From the NCBI RefSeq assembly GCF_001411805.1, contig NZ_CP007213.1:3472001-3536000 (forward strand): a stretch of 64,000 bases of DNA, given 5' to 3'. This document shows positions 1 through 10,580 of the stretch, one piece after another. Each line of letters starts with the position of its first letter. The stretch's first letter is position 1. Origin of the DNA: Burkholderia plantarii. Lineage in GTDB: Bacteria > Pseudomonadota > Gammaproteobacteria > Burkholderiales > Burkholderiaceae. Below the pieces are notes generated by a model. The model saw only the letters and a list, made by a program, of their open reading frames with translations. It was not told where the DNA came from and did not search any database. The position numbers and the translations under genes were made by a program.

Positions 1-483
1 CTGCACGCGGCGGTCCACGAGCAGCACCCCGACATCGTCGCGATGTGCCACGCGCACACCGTGTACGGCACCGCGTTCGCGGCGCTCGGCAAGCCGCTCG
101 CGCCGATCTCGCAGGACGCCGCGGCGTTCTTCGAGGACCACGTGGTGATCGGCGACGAAGCCGGCAAGGTGGCCGTCGAGGTGAAGGGCGGCAACAAGGT
201 CGCCAACGCGTTCGCCGGCGTGAAGGCGGCGATCCACCAGAACCACGGCCTGCTCACGGCCAGCCGCCACAGCATCGATTCGGCCGCGTTCTGGTTCATC
301 GCGCTCGAACGCTGCTGCCAGCAACAGCTGATGATCGAGGCGGCCGGCATCACGCCGAAGGAAGTCACGCCGGAGCGCGCGCGCTACAGCCGCGAGCACG
401 TGGGCAGCGACTACATCGGCTGGCTGCACTTCCAGACCATCTGGAACGACCTGGCGGCCAGCCAGCCCGACATGTTCGACTGA
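1..483 (+). CDS. Class II aldolase/adducin family protein (3' part, start outside window)
   Basis: The reading frame is open from the first base, so the 5' end lies outside the window and about 160 C-terminal residues are present. Class II aldolase/adducin proteins are zinc-dependent sugar-phosphate aldolases, epimerases or decarboxylation-type enzymes. The visible part has the metal-ligand motif CHAHTVYGTAFA and a second His in QNHGLLT, both typical of the family. The MFS transporter gene 174 bases downstream and a convergent GntR regulator suggest a small catabolic locus for an organic or sugar acid. The substrate cannot be told from the sequence. Confidence 0.88.
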   Translation: MHAAVHEQHPDIVAMCHAHTVYGTAFAALGKPLAPISQDAAAFFEDHVVIGDEAGKVAVEVKGGNKVANAFAGVKAAIHQNHGLLTASRHSIDSAAFWFIALERCCQQQLMIEAAGITPKEVTPERARYSREHVGSDYIGWLHFQTIWNDLAASQPDMFD

Positions 484-657
484 CCGGCGGCACGGCGGCC
501 AAAAAAACGGCAGGCAGCTACCCGAGCAATACCCGGCGGTACGCGGCAACACCCCGACGCCCGCGGCGCGCTTCGCATCGAAGCCGCCACGGGCTGCCGA
601 CGGTGGACATGACAACACGCACCGCCACCGATCATCGCAGGCCCTCAGGAGACAACC

Positions 658-1971
658 ATGAGTACCCACAGTCCGGCCGCCTTTCTGGAATCGAGCGAAT
701 CGTCCGCGTTTGCCAAGGCCGCGTGGCGGCTGATTCCGTTCCTGTTCCTCTGTTATCTGTCCGCCTATCTCGACCGCATCAACGTCGCCTTCGCCAAGCT
801 GCAGATGCTGGGCGACCTCGGCTTCAGCGAGGCCGTCTACGGCTTCGGCGCGAGCGTGTTCTTCGTCGGCTACCTGATCTTCGAGATCCCGAGCAACCTG
901 ATCCTGCTGCGCGTCGGTCCGCGCCGCTGGATCGCCCGCATCATGGTGACCTGGGGCATCGTCTCGGTCGGCATGATGTTCGTGCGTTCACCCGCCGCGT
1001 TCTACGTGATGCGTTTCCTGCTCGGCCTGGCCGAGGCCGGTTTCTTCCCCGCCATCGTGCTGTATCTGACCTACTGGTTCCCGTCGTCGCGGCGCTCGAA
1101 GGTGACCGCGCTGTTCATGACGGGCATCCCGATGTCGGGCGTGATCGGCGGCCCGCTGTCGGGCTGGCTGATGACCCGGCTCGCGGGCGCGCACGGCATG
1201 GCCGGCTGGCAGTGGCTGTTCCTGCTCGAAGGGCTGCCGACCGTGGTGCTCGGCGTGCTGGCCTACTTCTATCTCGACGACAAGGTGCAGGACGCGAAGT
1301 GGCTCAGCGAGGCGCAGAAGGCCGTGATCGCGCGCAAGCTCGAGGAGGAGCGGCCCGCCGACCTGCTGCACTCGGTGAAGGACGGCCTGCTCAATCCGAA
1401 GATCCTGCTGGTCAGCGCGATCTACTTTTTCTACACGATGGGGCTGTATGGCGTGAGCTTCTGGCTGCCCACGCTGATCAAGTCGAGCGGCGTGGCGGAC
1501 CCGCTCCACGTCGGCCTGCTCACCGCGATTCCGTATGCGGTGGGCGCCGTGGCGATGGTGCTCGTGAGCCGCAGCTCGGACCACCACGGCGAGCGGCGCT
1601 GGCACCTGATCGTGCCGGGGCTGGCCGGCGCGTTCGGGCTCGCGGCGAGCGTCTGGTGCGCCGATTCGACAGTGCTGGCGATGATCGCGCTGACCGTCGG
1701 CACGATGGGCGTGATGACCACCATCTCGCAGTTCTGGGTGTTGCCGCCGGCCTTCCTCGGCGGCGGCGCGGCGGCGGCCGGCCTCGCGTTCGCGAACTCG
1801 GTGGGCAGCATCTCGGGCGTGGTGAGCCCCTCGCTGATCGGCCTCGTCAAGAACGCGAGCGGCTCGGCCGGCGCGGGCGTGCTGACGATGTCGGTGAGCC
1901 TCGTGATCGCCGGGCTGCTGGTGCTGCGCGTGCCGCCGGCGCTCGTCAATCACCGCGGCCAGGCCCGCTGA
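658..1971 (+). CDS. MFS transporter, anion:cation symporter (ACS) type
   Basis: This 437-residue inner-membrane protein has about twelve hydrophobic segments. The N-terminal LSAYLDRINVAFA and the loop around RVGPRRWIARIM fit the phthalate/tartrate/glucarate ACS branch of the major facilitator superfamily, which imports organic anions with protons or sodium. The start at 658 follows a strong AGGAGA ribosome site. It lies downstream of the aldolase gene on the same strand and probably shares its transcript, so it is the likely importer for that substrate. The exact solute is not determinable. Confidence 0.87.
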   Translation: MSTHSPAAFLESSESSAFAKAAWRLIPFLFLCYLSAYLDRINVAFAKLQMLGDLGFSEAVYGFGASVFFVGYLIFEIPSNLILLRVGPRRWIARIMVTWGIVSVGMMFVRSPAAFYVMRFLLGLAEAGFFPAIVLYLTYWFPSSRRSKVTALFMTGIPMSGVIGGPLSGWLMTRLAGAHGMAGWQWLFLLEGLPTVVLGVLAYFYLDDKVQDAKWLSEAQKAVIARKLEEERPADLLHSVKDGLLNPKILLVSAIYFFYTMGLYGVSFWLPTLIKSSGVADPLHVGLLTAIPYAVGAVAMVLVSRSSDHHGERRWHLIVPGLAGAFGLAASVWCADSTVLAMIALTVGTMGVMTTISQFWVLPPAFLGGGAAAAGLAFANSVGSISGVVSPSLIGLVKNASGSAGAGVLTMSVSLVIAGLLVLRVPPALVNHRGQAR

Positions 1972-2003
1972 GCCCGCCAGCCGCTTCGGCCGGCGCAATG
2001 AAA

Positions 2004-2035
2004 ATCGCCGCCGTGGCGCGAGCCGCGGCGGCGAT
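2004..2035 (-). terminator. Hairpin terminator of the GntR gene
   Basis: A perfect 10-base stem (ATCGCCGCCG pairing with CGGCGGCGAT) around a 12-base loop lies between the convergent MFS and GntR genes. Read leftward it is followed by TTTT, so it fits an intrinsic terminator for the regulator gene. It may also slow rightward transcripts. Confidence 0.6.
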
Positions 2036-2059
2036 GTCGTGTCCGGCACGCCGGCGCGA

Positions 2060-2752
2060 TCAGCGCGCCTTGCGCTCGTCGGCGTTGATCTCGGGCAGCG
2101 CGCGGCCCATGTTCGTCACCAGGTTCTCGCGCGCGAACTCGGTGTGCTGCAGGCTCAGCTTGCCGGCCAGTTCCTCGTCGCCGCGCGCGATCGCCTCGGC
2201 GATCGCGGCGTGCTCGTCCCACACGGTCTTGCGCTGGCCCGCCACCTGATGCACGGCGCCCATCACGCGGCGCAGATGCATCCAGTGCAGGCGCGCCGAC
2301 TCGGCGATCAGCGGGTTGCCCGAGGCCGTATAGATGGCGGTATGGAACGCCATGTCGGCCTCGATCATGGCGCGGATGTCGTTGCCCTTCGAGAGCTTGC
2401 GGCCGGCCGCGACGAGCGCCTTGTCGATGATCACCTTCTTGCGCGCGGCCAGGCGCGCCGCGAGGCTGTCGAGCGCGCCGCGAAATTCGTAGAGATGGCC
2501 GATGCGCGCGGCGTCGAGCGGCGTGACCTGCAGGCCGCGCCCCGGCGCGTCCTCGACGAGGCCGTCCTTCTTCAGCAGGCGGAACGCCTGCAGCACCGGC
2601 GAGCGCGAGACCGACAGCTGCTCGGCGATCTCTTCCTGCACGATGCGCGTGCCCGGCGCGATGGAGCCTTCGCTGATGGCGTCGAGCAGAACCCGGTAGA
2701 CCTCGTCGACGTAATCGGTGCGGGCCTGGATCTTCAGGAGTTTGGCTGGCAT
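2060..2752 (-). CDS. GntR family transcriptional regulator, FCD (FadR/VanR) type
   Basis: The 230-residue protein has an N-terminal winged helix (residues about 13-75, with VQEEIAEQLSVSRSPVLQAFRLLKKDGLVE) and an all-helical FCD ligand domain. That domain keeps the metal-ligand pattern EADMAFHTAIYTASGNP and later His residues. FCD regulators usually repress catabolic operons and release DNA on binding an organic acid. Its position, convergent to the aldolase/MFS pair, makes those genes the likely targets. Length is normal for the family. Confidence 0.9.
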   Translation of the reverse strand: MPAKLLKIQARTDYVDEVYRVLLDAISEGSIAPGTRIVQEEIAEQLSVSRSPVLQAFRLLKKDGLVEDAPGRGLQVTPLDAARIGHLYEFRGALDSLAARLAARKKVIIDKALVAAGRKLSKGNDIRAMIEADMAFHTAIYTASGNPLIAESARLHWMHLRRVMGAVHQVAGQRKTVWDEHAAIAEAIARGDEELAGKLSLQHTEFARENLVTNMGRALPEINADERKAR

Positions 2753-2861
2753 GGCGGCGAATGCTGTGGATACTGAATACCGTCAGCTTACCAGCATTGA
2801 TACGGGCCGTTGAGCCCGGCGGGGCGGGCGCGGCGCCGCGGCCCGTCGTGCCGCGCGGGCG

Positions 2862-3449
2862 TCAATCCGCGGCGGTGAGGCTCGCGAACCACACCGGCAC
2901 GTCGGCAACGGCATCGGCGGACACATCGCGGCCGGCGACATCGACGACGCGGGCGGCATGGAGCCAGTCCGGCTCGACGGCGCCGGCGCAGCCGAACGCC
3001 TCGCGTAACGCGGCGCAGCCCGTGGCGGCATCGCGCGCGTTGCCCGCCTGCAGCAGCACCAGCGCGAACGCCGCGCGGTACTGCCGCGCGGCGGCCAGCG
3101 CCAGTCGCGTGTCCGCCCGCACCTGCTCGCGCCGGCTGCCGCGCGCGTCGCGCACGACGATCGACACCAGTCCCGAGGCGGCCCGCGCCAGCAGCCATTC
3201 GGCGGCGGGATCATGGCTGGCGTCCGACTCGGTGGCCACGCCGATCAGCGCGGCCATGCCGGCGAACTCGGCGCGCTCGCCGAGCACACGCGCCGCGCGA
3301 GCCGGGATACCGCGCCCGCCCATCCACGCGGCCAGCGGATTGGCCGGGCGCTGCCCGCCGCTGAACGAAAAGCCGGTTTCGCCGATCGCGAACCGCCCCG
3401 GCTCGTCGTGGGCAGCCGGGCGGGCAATGAGGAAGTCCGGCGCTTTCAT
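2862..3449 (-). CDS. Conserved hypothetical protein, 195 aa
   Basis: I do not recognise this protein. It is soluble and Ala/Arg-rich, without signal peptide or membrane segment. The start has a good AGGAGA ribosome site eight bases upstream, and the frame is clean over its whole length. It shares the strand of the GntR gene, 109 bases away. The order of hydrophobic strands and helices (for example LVSIVVRDAR and AFALVLLQAGNARDA) looks like a folded alpha/beta protein, but no catalytic motif stands out. Confidence 0.55.
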   Translation of the reverse strand: MKAPDFLIARPAAHDEPGRFAIGETGFSFSGGQRPANPLAAWMGGRGIPARAARVLGERAEFAGMAALIGVATESDASHDPAAEWLLARAASGLVSIVVRDARGSRREQVRADTRLALAAARQYRAAFALVLLQAGNARDAATGCAALREAFGCAGAVEPDWLHAARVVDVAGRDVSADAVADVPVWFASLTAAD

Positions 3450-3785
3450 GTCGTCTCCTGGGTACCGCGGGAAGGGGCCGTGCGGCGCGGGCGCGCCGGC
3501 AATCGTCGTTTTTATTGGATCGGGATTCCGAACTCTGTATACAGTTAGCGTAAGGGCTGGCTCCGGGCGGGCCTATCGGGACAAATACCGAGCCATGTCC
3601 GCCGCCGGTCCGCCGCCGGTCCGCGTTCCGTTGCCGGCGGGAAACCGTGCCTCTGGCGCCGGCATGCACGCGCGCGGCGACGCGATCACATCGGCCCGCG
3701 CACCGGCATCGTGTCGGGCGGCGACGGGGCGATATCGGCGCGTCCACGGCCGCCCCGTGGCGCGCGGCATCGCCTGCCGGCGGCG
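3450..3785. other. Intergenic region
   Basis: These 336 bases lie between the leftward 195-aa gene and the end of a leftward MFS gene. Apart from the palindrome listed separately and a short AT-rich stretch near 3505-3545 that may hold the promoter of the 195-aa gene, I see no gene. Confidence 0.5.
3535..3544. promoter_or_regulatory. CTGTATACAG palindrome, possible GntR operator
   Basis: A perfect 10-base palindrome lies 86 bases upstream of the 195-aa gene. GTATAC-centred palindromes are common operators of FCD-type GntR regulators, and such a regulator is encoded next door. The link is inference only. Confidence 0.3.
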
Positions 3786-5027
3786 TCACGCGGCCGGCGA
3801 CGCGTCACCGGCCGCGGAACCCCGAGGATCGCAGGCCCGCCGCAGCGTGGCACCGCAACCGAGCCACAGTGCGAGCGAGCCGGTGGACACCGCGCCGAGC
3901 GTGACGAACGCGGCGGCGTAGCCGAAGTGTTGCGCGACGATGCCGCCCAGCGCCGGGCTCAGCGCCGCGCCCACCCCCTGGACCGTCATGACCATGCCCT
4001 GCCCCGCATTGATGCGTCCGGTGCCGCGCAACAACCGCACGACGAGCGCCGGCACCGCCACGCCCTGCAATCCGGCGCCGATGCCGTCGAGCACCTGCAC
4101 CGGCCAGACGCCCCAGGCCGTGATGAACGTCGCGGCGATCGCGCCGCGCAGCGGCAGCGCGAGAAACGCGAGCAGCATCACCTGCCAGTAGCCGAGGCGC
4201 CGGATCAGCGGCGCCGCGATGCAGGCCGTGGCCAGCATCACCAGTTGCGCGACGACGATGGTCTGCGCGGCCAGCGCGCTCGGGTTGCCCTCGCGCGCGG
4301 CCACCACCGCGAGGCCGTACAGCGGCAGCATCGCGGCGTTGCCGAGATGGAACAGCGCGAGCGCCGCCGCGAGCAGCAGCAGCGACCGGTTGCCGAACAG
4401 CATGCGAAAGCCGCCGGTAGGGGCATGCTCCGCGCCGAGTCCCCTCGCGCTGTCATGATCGATCGCCGCGCGCGGCACGAGCAGCGTGGCGCACACCGTC
4501 AGCGCGCCGAACACGGCCGCCAGCAGGAACACCGCGCCGAAGCCGAAACGCCAGCCGAGCCAGCCCGACAGCGCCGCGCCGACGACGTTGCCCGCGTGAT
4601 TGGCCACCTGGTTGCGCCCGAACTGCCGGTCGAAACCGCCTTCGCGCACCATGCCGAGCGTCACGCCCATCACGGCCGGGCCGAGCACCGCGCCGGCCAG
4701 CGCGGTGAGCACCTGCGAGGCGGCCACCACCCAGCCGCGCTGCGAGAGCCAAAGCACGAGCGAGGCGAGCGTCGTGAGGACGGCCGCCACGACGATGATG
4801 CCGCGCTTGCGGCGGCTGGCGTCGACCAGCGCGCCGGCCGGCGACGTCGCCAGCATGCCGGCGATGCCGCCGAGCGTCATGACCGTGCCGATCGCGTCGG
4901 GCCGCCAGCCCTGCGCCTGGAGGAACACGCCGAGGAACGGGCCGAGCCCCGCCTGCACGTCGGCCATGAAGAAGTTCAGCCCTTCGAGCGCGTACCGGGC
5001 GCGCCCGGGCGGTTGCGCGGTGGACAT
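3786..5027 (-). CDS. MFS transporter, drug-efflux-like
   Basis: This 413-residue membrane protein has about twelve hydrophobic segments and the MFS loop 2 signature GALVDASRRKRG. The reading frame stays open far upstream, but MSTAQPPGRARYALEG at 5027 is the sensible start. It places the ATG one base after the stop of the preceding gene and begins just before the first membrane helix. The organisation resembles efflux-type MFS proteins. It is the last gene of a leftward block containing a two-component system, which may control it. Confidence 0.82.
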   Translation of the reverse strand: MSTAQPPGRARYALEGLNFFMADVQAGLGPFLGVFLQAQGWRPDAIGTVMTLGGIAGMLATSPAGALVDASRRKRGIIVVAAVLTTLASLVLWLSQRGWVVAASQVLTALAGAVLGPAVMGVTLGMVREGGFDRQFGRNQVANHAGNVVGAALSGWLGWRFGFGAVFLLAAVFGALTVCATLLVPRAAIDHDSARGLGAEHAPTGGFRMLFGNRSLLLLAAALALFHLGNAAMLPLYGLAVVAAREGNPSALAAQTIVVAQLVMLATACIAAPLIRRLGYWQVMLLAFLALPLRGAIAATFITAWGVWPVQVLDGIGAGLQGVAVPALVVRLLRGTGRINAGQGMVMTVQGVGAALSPALGGIVAQHFGYAAAFVTLGAVSTGSLALWLGCGATLRRACDPRGSAAGDASPAA

Positions 5028-5028
5028 G

Positions 5029-5583
5029 TCAGTCGTGCGCGTCGACCAGTTCGGCGATCTCGTCCACGTCGATCGTCCGGCCGTGCCGGGTGCTGACGCC
5101 GCGCCCCCAGGCCTGCACGTGAACCCCCGGTGCGAGATACGACGCCAGCTCGGCGGCGGCATGCGGCGGCATGCGCAACGACGTGCCGTCGTCGAGCAGC
5201 GCGCCCCGCAGCTCGCCCTTCGGGCCGTGCAGCGGCAGCACCACCGCGCCGCTCGCCTCCATCGGCTTCGGCGCCGCGCGCGGCTTGTCATGCGCGTCGG
5301 CGCCGTGGCCCGGCCCCTCGTCGACGATCACCGTGCCGCGCCGCGTCGTCAGCGCGACCGCCGCGAGCATCTCCACGCCGCGCGGCTTCACCGCGCGCAC
5401 GCGCACCTCGTCGCCCACGGCGACATGGCGCGCGATCAGCGCCGACAGATGAGGCGGTACGTGAACCTGGCGCGGCTGGCGCGTGCCGAGCACGAAGCCG
5501 TCGAGCTCGCCGTGCGGATTCAGCAGGAAACGCGCGACCGTGCCGCGCGATTCGGGAAGGCTTTCGGGGTCGATCCAGTGCAT
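5029..5583 (-). CDS. Two-module protein of unknown function, cytoplasmic paralogue
   Basis: No function is known to me. The start MHWIDPES at 5583 is chosen because AAGG lies nine bases upstream; in-frame ATGs further upstream have no ribosome site. The roughly 184-residue protein holds two copies of a module of about 65 residues. Each copy has the pattern NPxGxxDGxxL, then Pro-rich 'PPHLSALIARHVAVGDEVRV', then a beta-rich tail. The next gene upstream encodes the same arrangement with a signal peptide. The module resembles small beta-barrel (OB-like, possibly DUF5666-type) domains. The stop is one base from the MFS start, so the two genes are surely co-transcribed. Confidence 0.6.
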   Translation of the reverse strand: MHWIDPESLPESRGTVARFLLNPHGELDGFVLGTRQPRQVHVPPHLSALIARHVAVGDEVRVRAVKPRGVEMLAAVALTTRRGTVIVDEGPGHGADAHDKPRAAPKPMEASGAVVLPLHGPKGELRGALLDDGTSLRMPPHAAAELASYLAPGVHVQAWGRGVSTRHGRTIDVDEIAELVDAHD

Positions 5584-5643
5584 GTCGATCATCCTTGCGT
5601 GAAGTTGGACAAGTTGGGAAAAGGTGGGCACCGGGCCGCGCGA

Positions 5644-6399
5644 TCAGGGGGCCGGCGGCACGTCGTCGTAGAGCCGGGTCAGATTGTCCGGCGCGCCGAA
5701 CGCGGTGGCCTGCAGCGCCGTGCCGTACCGGTTGCGCGTCCCGTAGCCTTGCGCCGCCACGTCCGCGCCGGGCTGCAACAGCGCGGCGAACCGCTGGGCG
5801 ACGGGTGGCGTGAGCTTGATGACGGCGCCGTCGGCCAGTACCACGCCATCGGGTTCGCCGCGCGGCGCGGTGGTGACGTGCGCCACCCGGCCCTGCACGC
5901 TCAGGCGCGACAGCGCGATACCACGCGCTTCGCGCGGCGGGGGCGGCGGCGCGTCGGCCGGCGGCGGATCAACGAACTGCCGTCCGCTACCGGCGGCGAC
6001 GATGCGCTGCGCCATGAGATTGCCGGCGCCATCGCGCGTCCCGCTCACCCGCACGCGATCGCCGGCCCGCACCTCGGCGGCCAGACGCGCGCCCAGGCGC
6101 GGGGAGAAGCGCACGAGCAGGCCGCCGTCGCTGACCAGGCCGTCGACGTCGCCATCCGGATTGGTGACGAAGCGCGTCACGGTCGCGTCCACGGTGACGT
6201 CCAGCGGCGCTGCCGGCGCGACGCCCGGCGGCGGCGGCGGCACCGCCGCGGCGGGCGGCATCGCGGGCCCGGGCGGCGCGGCGCCGGGGGCCGGCTGCGC
6301 GGCGCATGCGCCGCTGGCCGCGAACAGCGCGGCGAGGCTCGCCGCGGCGAGAAGGTGGGCGGCGGTGCGCCGGCCCGAGGTTGTCGATGAGTTCCGCAT
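5644..6399 (-). CDS. Exported two-module protein of unknown function (possibly DUF5666-like)
   Basis: This 251-residue protein starts MRNSSTTSGRRTAAH at 6399, after a GGGAG ribosome site. It carries a signal peptide (residues 1 to about 35, ending near GACAAQ), then a Pro/Ala-rich linker. Two copies of a beta-rich module follow: one with TRFVTNPDGDVDGLV and AGDRVRVSG, one with APRGEPDGVVLADG and LQPGADVAAQGYG. A second Pro-rich linker separates them. It is probably periplasmic or surface-attached; the Cys near the cleavage site does not form a standard lipobox. It lies between a two-component system and the paralogous cytoplasmic gene. Confidence 0.6.
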   Translation of the reverse strand: MRNSSTTSGRRTAAHLLAAASLAALFAASGACAAQPAPGAAPPGPAMPPAAAVPPPPPGVAPAAPLDVTVDATVTRFVTNPDGDVDGLVSDGGLLVRFSPRLGARLAAEVRAGDRVRVSGTRDGAGNLMAQRIVAAGSGRQFVDPPPADAPPPPPREARGIALSRLSVQGRVAHVTTAPRGEPDGVVLADGAVIKLTPPVAQRFAALLQPGADVAAQGYGTRNRYGTALQATAFGAPDNLTRLYDDVPPAP

Positions 6400-6550
6400 G
6401 TTGCGCTCCCTGAGGTGACGCCAGGGGAAACGCAAGTGCCATGCCACCGGCGCGAGCCCCGCCGGCCGGGGATGGCGCGCCGCGCGCGCGGGCACGAGTG
6501 TCAAGCAAACCGGACACCTGCGTCCGGATGCTTGACACCCGCGCGCCGCG

Positions 6551-7938
<1,388 letters not shown>

Positions 7939-7954
<16 letters not shown>

Positions 7955-9423
7955 GGCAGCTCGATCACGAAGCAGGTAGGGTTCGCGTCGCCGGCGAGCC
8001 AGGCGCGGCCGCCGTGCGCCGCCGCGATTTCCCGCACCACGGCAAGCCCGAGGCCCGCCCCGTCCGGGCGACCCGTCACGAACGGCTCGAAGATCCGTTC
8101 GCGCTCGGCCGCGCTCACGCCCGGCCCGTCGTCGGTCACCTCGAGCCGGAGCCGCTCGCCTTCGGGCGAGCGGACGGCGAGCGCGCGCACCGATACGTGG
8201 CCGCCGGGCGGCGCGTGGCGCAGCGCGTTGAGGATCAGGTTGTCGAGCGCGCGCGCCAGCTGGGCGGGATCGAACACCGGCCGCGACGCAGCGGGCGAAG
8301 CCTCGACGCTCAGCGTCAGGCCGCGATGCTCGGCGCGCGATTCGTGCGTCTGCACGATCTCGGCGAGCCACGCCGGCAGATCGACCTCGCATGCCTGGAC
8401 CGTGACCGGCCGCGTCAGGGCGAGCAGGCTGGCAACCTGCGTCTCGATGCGCCCGAGCTGCACGATGATGGTCCGCAGCGCCGCCTCGCGGCGCGCCTCG
8501 TCGCCCGCGAGCGCGTTCTCCGCCTTCAGGCGCATGGCGCCGGCCGGATTCCGGATCTCGTGCGCGATCTGCGCGGCCAGCTTGCCCAGGGTGCTGAACC
8601 GCTGCGCCTGCGCGAGCTGCTCGCTCAGGGCCTGCGTCTCGCGCTGCAGCGTCGCGGCGCGCTCGACGTAGCGGTTCAGCGCGTCGACGATCGGATCGAG
8701 ATCGCGCTCCCCGAGCGGCGCCAGCCGCTCGCCGCGCTCGAACGCGCCGGCCGGGGCGAGCGACCGCTCCAGCCGCGCCAGGTTGCGCCTCCAGCGCCGC
8801 AGCGCCAGCGCCAGAAACACGGCCAGCACGAGAATGATCGCGAGCATCGCCGCCAGCACCTGCGCGGCACTCTCGCCGCGAGGGCCGAGCGGCGGATGCG
8901 CGCGCGTCAGCGTCCAGGCGAACAGCGCGTCGTGATGCGGCACCGGGCAGCCCACGGCGATCACCGCGTCCGCGCCGCTCGATACGACGAGGGACCGCGC
9001 CTGGCCCGCGCCGGCCGTATCCGCCAGCGTGCGCAGGATGAGCGGGGTCTCGGCTTCGGGAATGTCGCGCTTCACGCCGCTGCCCTCGTAGGTCGGAAAC
9101 GCATAGGCCTGGAAGCCCGCGGGCGCGCCGGACGCGGACGCGCGGCGCCAGAAGCCGCCTTCGATGCCGTCGCTGCGGGTCAGCACGAGATCGAGCACGG
9201 CGTGCATGAGTTCCACGTTCGCTTCGTTCTCGCGCCGGATCGACAGGTCGTATCGCGAGGCGATCGTCGCGCAGGCCGCCGACGCCTGCTGCGTGCCGAA
9301 CGCCACGCGCTCGCCAAGCGCCGACGACAGCATCAGCCACACCGCTGCCGTGAGCAGGCTGCAGAGGACCGCGACCAGGATCCAGAGCGCGACGATCTGA
9401 GTGGAGAACGGCAGTCTCGGCAT
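7939..9423 (-). CDS. Sensor histidine kinase
   Basis: This 494-residue inner-membrane kinase starts MPRLPFSTQIVALW at 9423. It has a first membrane helix at residues about 9-33, a periplasmic sensing segment of about 130 residues, and a second membrane helix. Next come a dimerisation/phospho-acceptor helix with LAAQIAHEIRNPAGAM (the His is the phosphorylated residue) and a C-terminal ATPase with N, G1 (DDGPGV) and G2 (GAGLGLAVV) boxes. Its 3' end overlaps the response regulator gene by 16 bases, which marks them as a cognate pair. The signal is unknown. Confidence 0.92.
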
Positions 9424-9605
9424 GAACGGCCCGTGAAAAGAAATCGGTTGACGAGGCCTCGCGGCGGCGGCCGGCGGCCGGACCAGCCGGGCGCCGCCAG
9501 CCACGATCGTACACGGGCGCCGGCCCGGTATGGTCAGGTTACCCGGTAGACGGGCGAGGCAGGGCAGCGCGAGCACGCAAGCCTTTCACTTGCGCTGCCA
9601 CGCGT

Positions 9606-10382
9606 TCATGTTTCACATCTCGATGATAGCGGCAGCCCATGACATGGTTGGACACCCCGACATGCACCGAGGCGAATCGCTGCAGTTGAACCTCCGATTT
9701 GAACCTCCGATTTGAACCGTCGCATCGCCTTCTCGCGCACGCGAGCCGGCCGGTGCGAATGCTCGGCGCGGCTGCGGATCGGCCCGAAACTCGTGAGGAA
9801 AGCCCGAGCGCGCTTCGGGTCGCGAAATCCCCGCATGCGTCGCTCGCGTTTGCGGATCCGCTGATGGCTGTTCTCTGCGCGGTCGTTCACGCGGGCAGCG
9901 GCCTTCACGAACACCTGCCTGACGGTGGCGAGCGCCGGGATGCCAGCCTTGGCGGCCGGGTAGCTGCGTAACGGGCCGGTGACGATCTCGCGCGGTGCCG
10001 GAAAGGAACACAGCACACGCTGGAAAAAGCGCTTCGCTGCGGCCTTGTCGGGCCGTTTCCGCGGCAGGACATCCGGCTCGGCACCGTGTTCGCCGACCGC
10101 CCGCCACAGCAGCCAGGGCTCGCCACGCAGATTCACCGACATCGGGGCCGGATGCGCGGTGCGGCCCCGCTGTCGTTGCGCAGCCTTGACCCGCCCGGCG
10201 AGGGCCGCACCGAATTTGTCGTACCACCGGAGGGTCGTTTCGTAGCTGGCGATCACGCCGCGCTCGAATCGCGGCTCCTCGATGACGCGCGGGCTCGGCG
10301 GGAAGCGGAAATGCCAGCGGAGCGCCTGGCTGATGATCGCAGCGGGGAATCGATAGCCGTGGTGGAGCGCCTTCGGTTTCAT
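9606..10382 (-). pseudogene. Dead IS6-family transposase remnant
   Basis: The frame starting MKPKALHHGYRFPAA at 10382 follows the standard IS6-family layout: N-terminal helix-turn-helix, RGEPWLLWRAV, KAAAKRFFQRV, and NDRAENSHQ. Two of the three DDE catalytic residues are gone. Where active relatives have WHLDEVF this copy has HPAPMSV, and where they have VTDQLRSY it has VTGPLRSY. The catalytic Glu in RAENSH remains. The region after FGPIR has also drifted. I could not find clear terminal inverted repeats. This is a relic, incapable of transposition, and a sign of old element activity between the kinase and the diguanylate cyclase. Confidence 0.78.
9688..9713. repeat. 13-bp tandem duplication in the IS6 remnant tail
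   Basis: The unit GAACCTCCGATTT is repeated twice without a gap, followed by a partial third copy (GAACC). It lies near the degenerate 3' end of the transposase relic and looks like replication slippage. Confidence 0.75.
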
Positions 10383-10580
10383 CGCCGCATCTTCCGCGAC
10401 CACACCCGCCGACGTGACAGCGCCGATTCGGGCACGCCCGCCCTGGCCCGGCGCTTGACATCGACCGCCCCCCCTGGGCAGACACGATCGCGTATATTAA
10501 TTTCATGGTTTATCGGCCGTTAACACCGACTGCCGTGGCAATGCCGCGCGTTGATTCGTTGGCTTTCATCTGAAGAGAGT

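Noticed and set aside
45..2249. A 734-residue frame overlapping the aldolase and MFS genes
   Set aside because: It is a shifted reading of two recognisable genes, with Arg/Pro-rich nonsense composition.
10455..10498. TTGACA and TATATT upstream of the diguanylate cyclase as a promoter pair
   Set aside because: The spacing is about 32 bases, far from the 16-18 needed.
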